64,000 nucleotides of DNA from Prinsepia uniflora. Its lineage: Eukaryota; Streptophyta; Magnoliopsida; Rosales; Rosaceae. Below, in pieces: positions 57,948 through 64,000 of this stretch (position 1 is its first letter; each line of letters starts with the position of its first letter). The notes under the pieces were generated by a model. It was not told the origin of the DNA. It was given only the letters and a program-made list of their open reading frames with translations, and ran no database searches. The DNA is taken from positions 8,971,781-9,035,780 of the forward strand of contig CM064866.1 of assembly GCA_032719365.1 (NCBI GenBank). Reading direction: 5' to 3'. The position numbers and the translations under genes are program-made.

Positions 57948-58887
57948 TAGTCCTAGGCGTGGTTCAATACGGTTTGGTATCGAGGTGATATCGGAACTGT
58001 GCCAATTAATTTTAACCGATTTGGTACGGTACGATATTTCAAAATATTAAATGATACTGAATTGTACCGTACCAATTGTATTCGGTGCGATTTCAATGTT
58101 AAGTCGAAATTACGCAACAAAAAATTGAGTCAAAATTTATACAAAAAAAAAAATCTAACTACTGTCTAGACCTTTCACTATCTTCGGTACGTTTTCACTA
58201 TGGACTTGTCACCCTTCACTATCTAGACAATATGGTTCTGAGTAATGTCACTTATATCCACAACTAATCTAGGTTGTAATCTGCCAAACTTGAAAATTCG
58301 GAAAAAGGGATTATTGCTCTCCTTATCACTGGATTTGTCCTCTATTGATAGCAGTTTTCTTAATTTAATTTTAATGCCAACTTTCTTCTAACTGAAAGAC
58401 AGAAGCTTGTGGCTGAAATTAGCAATTCGCGTACTGCCTGAAGAAATTTTCTGCAGTTTTTGGAGGACATCATAAAGGCGTTGTGCACCATTAATCAAAC
58501 ATGTTAAGAAGCTGAGATTTTGTTCTCAGTGCTACACTTTTGTTTTCCATCTATCTGACAATCAACAAAAGATCGATAAGAAGATAACCTAATTTCCAAG
58601 TAGGTCCCAAATTACATACATACATAATGGAAATAACATAAATGCAAGTAGACATTCATGCTTAATTGAATGCCCAAGTAAACAAAACTAGGACACATAT
58701 ATCAAATAAAAACATTTCGTACAACTACAAGTATAGGTTCTATCTGACAGCCCCGTATATGCAGTAACCATACTGGTTCAGTATTTGTACCATACTGATC
58801 ATCCATTCAGTTTTACTATTCAATTTTTTTTCGATGTGGTATGATACGGGACAGTTTCGGTATTTCAGGACGATATGCTCAGGGCTA
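57948..58887. mobile_element. hAT-like non-autonomous transposon, first
   Basis: 940 bp flanked by an exact 8-bp duplication ATATCAAC (57940-57947 and 58888-58895). The ends are imperfect inverted repeats starting TAGTCCTAGGCGTGG and, from the other side, TAGCCCTGAGC. Both subterminal regions are rich in GGTACGGTA/CGGTATTT-type words. No transposase. An 8-bp duplication is typical of hAT elements. Confidence 0.8.
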
Positions 58888-58895
58888 ATATCAAC

Positions 58896-60140
58896 AAACC
58901 CTAATTAATCAAAATAATAGATGCACAAAATTTTCATACCACATTTTAAATTAACAACACATTTGCTTACGAAAAATAAAGAAGTAGGTAATCAGAGTAA
59001 TCGAAGAAGTCAGTAATCATTTTTTGTAAGTTTACTTTGTAAAAATGGAACATTAATAGTAATTAATATCTTTTTAGATGGTAACCCGCTCGAAAAAGAA
59101 AAAAATAAAATCTTAAATCCGCCATTGGGTGCCATAGCCACTTCATCCTTGAGTGTGGTTCTCCATCTGGGTCTTTTGTCTCTGCTAATTCATCCGCGAG
59201 TTCAGCCCTCAACTATTCTCTATTTACTTCTCTCTCTTTTTCTTCATTTAAAAAGACACCATTGCTCTAAATAAAATATTTTTTCGTAAGCTACTTAAAA
59301 TTCTTCAATTAAATGTAAGAGTTAAATACCAATACTACAAATCACTCTCTTTTCATCTTTCCTAGACCCAAATGATAATTATATACATCAGAATCAATCT
59401 TGAATTACAGGTGCTTATCAATCTCAAATTTTGGGTCTTTTCTCATATATTAGTTGAAACCTTAAAATTCATTTGCAGATTGAGATAAAAGTATATATCA
59501 AAAGAGCTCTCTATCTGTAGCTCAAATATATTTGTGGAAACATATCGTATGAGATTGAGAGAAAAACATGAAATAAGATGATGCAAACACGAGAAAAAGA
59601 TTATAAGATGGGAAACGAACTGTGAACTTAATGCAACCAATCTCATATCAATTTTTGTTAATTGATAGTTAGAAAAAAAAAAGTATATGTAATCTGAAAT
59701 ATGTGAAACCTCACCAAACGAATGACTCTTTTTATTTTTTTTTTATCAATACCAAACGAATGACTAGGAGACAGACTGAGGAGCGATGGGTTTTGTTCGA
59801 GAACACTGTGGGGTCCATTTTCTTTCCCAATTTCATATAATTTCTGAACTTTTATTTATACTACCCAATCTATAGTAGTCCAGCTTTATCATTTTTGAAT
59901 GGGTTGGGCCAAATTAATTCATAACTAGAGAGTGTAATGGGTTGGGCTTAGAGGTAAAGTTAAGAGTCTCAAGTAGGTTTTTACACGTGCCAATGTCATA
60001 AAACAAGTTGAGGTGTCATCACAAAATACCTATGAATAGGGGCATTAATCAGTTTTTTGGTTAGATTTTTTTTGCCAAAATTGAAATCCAATAGTTGGGG
60101 AATTAGTTTCGATCCGATTCGGTTCTCAGCTCCAATTTTG
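58896..60140 (+). repeat. Tandem duplication, unit 1, second part
   Basis: Matches about 60546-62345 of unit 2, where a 553-bp transposon is additionally present. Markers: AAATCCGCCATTGGG, CACTTCATCC, GAGTTCAGCCCTCAAC, GACTAGGAG. Its last 105 bp (60036-60140) are the left end of the third hAT-like element, so the duplication breakpoint lies inside that element. No coding sequence recognised. Confidence 0.8.
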
Positions 60141-62345
60141 AATCTACCAAGTTTTTTTTTACTGACCACTTTATTATGTGGCATATCTACATTGACGGAT
60201 ATGCTATGGAACATACCTCATTTCAACTGACCTTAATCAAACATTATAGTAGGTGTACCAAGTTTTGTGCCAAATTTTATATTACGTACTTACAAGTAAT
60301 GGGGGAGTAGGTGATCGGTGAAATAGTACACGTTTACTTACAAATAATGAGGAAGTAAATAATCAGTGAAAATATGCTCAAAAAATTAAATAATTATTTT
60401 CATTGATACGTACATTTAATAACCATATTTCATTCAAATTATTACTAATTATTTTTTACCCCAGCATGTGTATCTTATTTATCACTTTTTTTAAGTGGTA
60501 CGTGTACATGGGCAAATTGACAATAAACATTCATCTAATTCAATGCCATAACAACAGGTCCTAATCAAACAAAATCACACATGTACAAAGTTTTCATAGC
60601 ACATTTTATATTAAGAGAACATTTACTTACAAATAATGAAGAAGTAGTTAATCGAAGTAATCAGAGAACTCGATAATAATTTTTCATTGAGTTATATGTT
60701 TACTTACCATATAGAATTAGATAATTAAAAATAGCTAATATCGTTTTTAAGTGGTGATCCTCTAGGAAAAAAAACCTAAATCCGCCATTGGGGTTCATAG
60801 CCACTTCATCCATGTGTGTGGTTCTCTCTCTGGGTATTCTGTTCTGCTTATTCATCGGCGAGTTCAGCCCTCAACCGTTCTCTATTTATTAGGAGTGGGC
60901 ACGGTTCGGTATGGTACAAAATTGATCGATACCAGAACCATACCATTTAATTTTAATCAGTTCGGTATTCAATAATTTGAAAGTGAAACCAGATTGTACT
61001 GTACCAATTAAGTTTGGTACGGTTTCGGTTTTGAGTCAAAATTTTGTTTGTGATTATAAAGCAAGGAAAAGACTAAAGAAAAAGCAAAACTACATTTATG
61101 AAGAACTTAAGTTTTCAAATATGTATTGAAAAAGTTGCACTAAGTTGAAAATATCAACTCTTAGAAGCTAAATTAAAACATGTATGGTCATATAAACTCT
61201 TGAAGAATGCCTAATAAACCAATAAGAAATAAATTTAATTATTAAAAAAAATATTCTAATTCGGTACGGTATCGGTATGGGACGGTTTTTTAAAATATCG
61301 ATACCGAAACCGTACCGAATTATATCGGTACGGTTTCGGTACCGTACCAATCATACAACGGTTTTACTATTCGTTTTTTTTCGGTATTGTTTGATCTGAA
61401 ACGGTACGGTTTCGGTATTTTGGTTCCATGTGCCCAGCCCTACTATTTATTTCTCTTTTTTATTCTTCATTTAATAAGACAATATTGTAAGTAAAATATT
61501 TTCTCGTAAACTACTTAAAATTCGTCAATTAAACGTAAGAGTCCAATACCAATACTACAATTTGACTCTCTTTTCATCTTTCTTATACTTCAATCTCAAA
61601 ATTAAATAAGACCCAAAAGATAATAATATATATCATAATCAATCAAGAACTACATGTACTTATCAATCTAATTTATGTCATCAACAACTTTGGGTCTTTT
61701 CTCATACATTAGTTGAAGCCTTGAAATTCATTAGCAGATTGAGATAAAACTTACTATCAAAAGAGATATCTATCTCTACCTCAAATACATTTGTGGAAAC
61801 ATTTCATGCGAGATCGAGAGAAAGCCATGAAATAAGATGATGCAAACAAGAGAAAGAGATTCTAAGATGGGAAACAAACTGTGAACTTCATGCATCCAAT
61901 CCCATATCAATTTCTATTAATTAACAGTTAGAAAAATTACTTGTAATTCAAAATATGTGAAACCACACCAAACGTATGACTAGGAGGACTGAGGAGCGAT
62001 GAGTTTTGTTCAAGAAGACTGGATCCATTTTCTTTCCCAATTTGATATAAATTTCTGAACTTTCATTTATGCTACCTAATCCAGCAGTCCAGCTTTATCA
62101 TCTTTGAATGGGCCGGGACAAATTAATTCATAACTAGATAGTCTAATGGGTTGGGCTTAGATCTAAGATTAAGAGTCTCAAGTAGCATTTACACGTGCCG
62201 ATGTCAAAAAACAAGTTGATGTGTCATCACAAAATACCTATGAATAGGGACATTAATCGATTTTCTGGTTTTTTTTTTTTTGCTGAAACTAAAATTGAAC
62301 CGTTGGGAACTAGTTTTGATTCAGTTCAGTTCTCAGCCTCAATTT
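60141..62345 (+). repeat. Tandem duplication, unit 2
   Basis: Second copy of the non-coding segment, about 1.65 kb without the inserted transposon. It lacks the outer solo LTR and the first hAT-like element, and so serves as an empty-site control for both. Confidence 0.8.
60890..61442. mobile_element. hAT-like non-autonomous transposon, second
   Basis: 553 bp flanked by the 8-bp duplication CTATTTAT (60882-60889 and 61443-61450). Terminal repeats TAGGAGTGGGCAC and, inverted, TAGGGCTGGGCACA. Subterminal GGTTCGGTATGGTA-like words repeat on both strands. Unit 1 of the duplication has a single CTATTTA at the matching place (near 59218), an empty site. Confidence 0.9.
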
Positions 62346-63217
62346 CTATTTGAACCGAAAATCGATTGAACTAATTTGGTTCGCTTCTTGACCTGTTTAA
62401 TTGATTTTTTTCTTGCATAATGATTGAGAGTGAGTGAGAGGCATGATGGTTCATGAGCGATGGAGACGATGGCCGATGGATTCGACTTTCGACTTCAAGA
62501 AGGAGATGATGGAGACAGAGATTGAGATTGAACAATGGAGTCGACGGAGATAGAGACGAAGAGATTGGGGGAGAGATCGAGACTCACGATGAGTTCGACC
62601 GTTCGAGACTTAGAGGCTTTTAGCGATGGTTGGCGGTGCAAGACCGAGACAGTTCAGACTATGGGTGCCAAGCGGAGGCGATGGTTGCAAGGCAGAGGCC
62701 ATTAGTGCGAGTTGGAGACAATAGGCGCAGGCCGTGCGACTGCATGCGTGAGATGCCTAGATGGGGTCCAATTAGGTCTAATTCGATGAGGATGAGGCAT
62801 AAGGGTGCCTTCCGAATATGAGAGGGAGAGGAAGATTTAGTGAGGCCATGAATCGTGGTCGTGAGGTTGTGTTTTCGATGATAATGAAGAGGAGAAGGAG
62901 ATGGAGAGCAAGATATCAAAGAGGAGAGGAAGCAGAGAACAAAGAGGGCATTTAAAAGAAGAGGGATGGGTGAGGAAGACAACTTGATTCTGAAGAAGTG
63001 GTACAACTCCAAACTCCAAAATGCTATTTTCTTAATCAAGATTAAGATTTTCTATTTGGTCCAGTTCGATCCAATTTTTGCCTGTTGAAAAGCACAGGTT
63101 CTAATTCGGCTTGGTTTCGTTTTTCCTTCTTTGGTCCATTTTTTTCTCGGTTTGGTTTTTTCAGTATGGTTCCAGTTCGGTACTATTTTTGGTCAGTTTT
63201 AAAGAACCAGCACTCAT
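62244..63217. mobile_element. hAT-like non-autonomous transposon, third
   Basis: 974 bp flanked by the 8-bp duplication ACCTATGA (62236-62243 and 63218-63225). The left end is ATAGGGACATTAATC and the inverted right end ATGAGTGCTGGTTC, a weak inverted repeat. The GA-rich middle (62440-63000) has frames on both strands but no domain. A copy of its left 105 bp ends unit 1 at 60036-60140. Confidence 0.65.
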
Positions 63218-63526
63218 ACCTATGAAGCACTAAGACAAAAACAACGACATAATATGAAACAACAAAACGAAACTTAAAAAAAAAAAAAATCAATATACAG
63301 ATGAGTATAAGAACTTTAATTTAAAAAATGTTAAAATATTTAAGAAATAAAATAATCTAGTTTCATCCTAACAATATTCAACTTTTAACTTTCAATTGAA
63401 ATAAAACATATTCCGGAAAAAAATAAAATGAAACATAATACATAATATACTCAAATTAATAGTCCATAACAATATGAAAGTCTACAAAGATATCTCTTTT
63501 GATTAAAAAAAATAATATGAAAGTCT
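63218..63526. other. AT-rich intergenic stretch
   Basis: No feature recognised. Confidence 0.5.
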
Positions 63527-63800
63527 ACGTTACCTTTTTGTCCAACCAACTTTGTGGTTTTTATACAACTTTATTAACATTGATGTCTTCATTAGTATCA
63601 CCACCAGTTCCCTCATTCGTTTTACCTTTTTGCCCAACCAACTTTGTGGATTTTATACAACCTTATTCACATCGATGTCTACATTAGTATCACCATCCAC
63701 CACCACTTCCCTCATTCGTTTTACCTTTTTGCCCAACCAACTTTGTGGATTTGATTCAACTTTATTCTCTCTTCGTTAGTATCACCATCGATTCCCTAAA
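63527..63800. repeat. Three-copy tandem repeat, about 92-99-bp unit
   Basis: The word ACCTTTTTG(T/C)CCAACCAACTT starts at 63532, 63624 and 63723, followed each time by a TTTGTGG...TTTAT...TTAGTATCACCA pattern. The open frames across it simply follow the repeat. No gene in 63801-64000. Confidence 0.85.
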
Positions 63801-64000
63801 TTGTTTTAGGCTATTAGGCCAGGAACACACTATTTTATTTCAAAATACATAAGAAATTGCAATTTATCTTAATGTGCACCAAAAACGGTTATATCGTTAG
63901 AATCGTTGTACCACTTAACATATATCTTATTTAACACCGTTTAAAATAGTCATATAACAGGATATTTTCGTCAGTTTGGTCTTAGCTTCATCTTCTTCCA

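Noticed and set aside
62659..63039. 126-codon minus-strand frame in the third hAT-like element
   Set aside because: The sequence is a GA-rich low-complexity tract; no transposase motif or known domain.

Overview
The window is plant nuclear DNA: AT-rich, GT-AG introns, and dominated by LTR retrotransposons primed by initiator tRNA-Met, TRIM and Cassandra-type miniature elements, and non-autonomous DNA transposons. It looks like a dicot; the repeat types would fit a woody species such as a Rosaceae, but I cannot fix the species. Three genes can be reconstructed exon by exon with consistent phases. (1) A plastid-type HAD sugar-phosphate phosphatase related to Arabidopsis SGPP (18502-20978, minus, 5 exons, 291 aa). 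(2) A NOG1-type GTPase, probably the plastid PDE318-like form (21573-33851, plus, 14 exons, 444 aa). (3) PIG-P, a subunit of the first enzyme of GPI-anchor synthesis (36419-37600, minus, 4 exons, 158 aa). Genes 1 and 2 are head to head, with 594 bp between their ATGs. A broken SGPP paralogue (16.6-17.1 kb) and a broken CC-NBS-LRR fragment (43.9-45.4 kb) are also present.

Layout. 1-14.1 kb: an old long LTR interrupted by a 13-kb Del/Tekay-like Ty3/Gypsy element (268-13236), whose 3' LTR is itself interrupted by an inverted solo LTR of the same family (720-3504). 14.2-15.5 kb: a possible terminal-inverted-repeat element. 16.5-37.6 kb: the gene island. Its GTPase intron 11 is swollen to 5 kb by a solo LTR (27786-30799) and a TRIM with identical LTRs (31200-31695). 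35.0-36.0 kb: a Copia fragment. 38.5-43.9 kb: a young Tork-like Copia element. 46.6-47.7 kb: a multimer of four Cassandra-like LTRs carrying 5S-rRNA-like sequence. 47.9-62.3 kb: a tandem duplication of a 1.65-kb non-coding segment. Its first copy was hit by a 3.6-kb solo LTR (48273-57939), which was then hit by two inverted solo LTRs (48953-51963 and 53726-56794) and flanked by a hAT-like element. 62.2-63.2 kb: a further hAT-like element, then a 92-99-bp tandem repeat.

Target-site duplications were found for nearly every insertion, so the nesting order can be read directly.

The most unusual signal is inside the long LTRs. Every member of this otherwise divergent LTR group carries an array of very short perfect hairpins (stems of 4-6 bp, loops of 3-6 nt, often repeated every 16 nt). 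Stem sequences change between units while pairing is kept: GACGT/ACGTC, AGCGT/ACGCT, AGCAT/ATGCT and GACAT/ATGTC in the Tekay LTRs; GAGT/ACTC and GGGT/ACCC in two others; GGGC/GCCC, GGGT/ACCC and GGAC/GTCC in the intronic LTR. I know of no description of this and report it as the lead candidate for something new.
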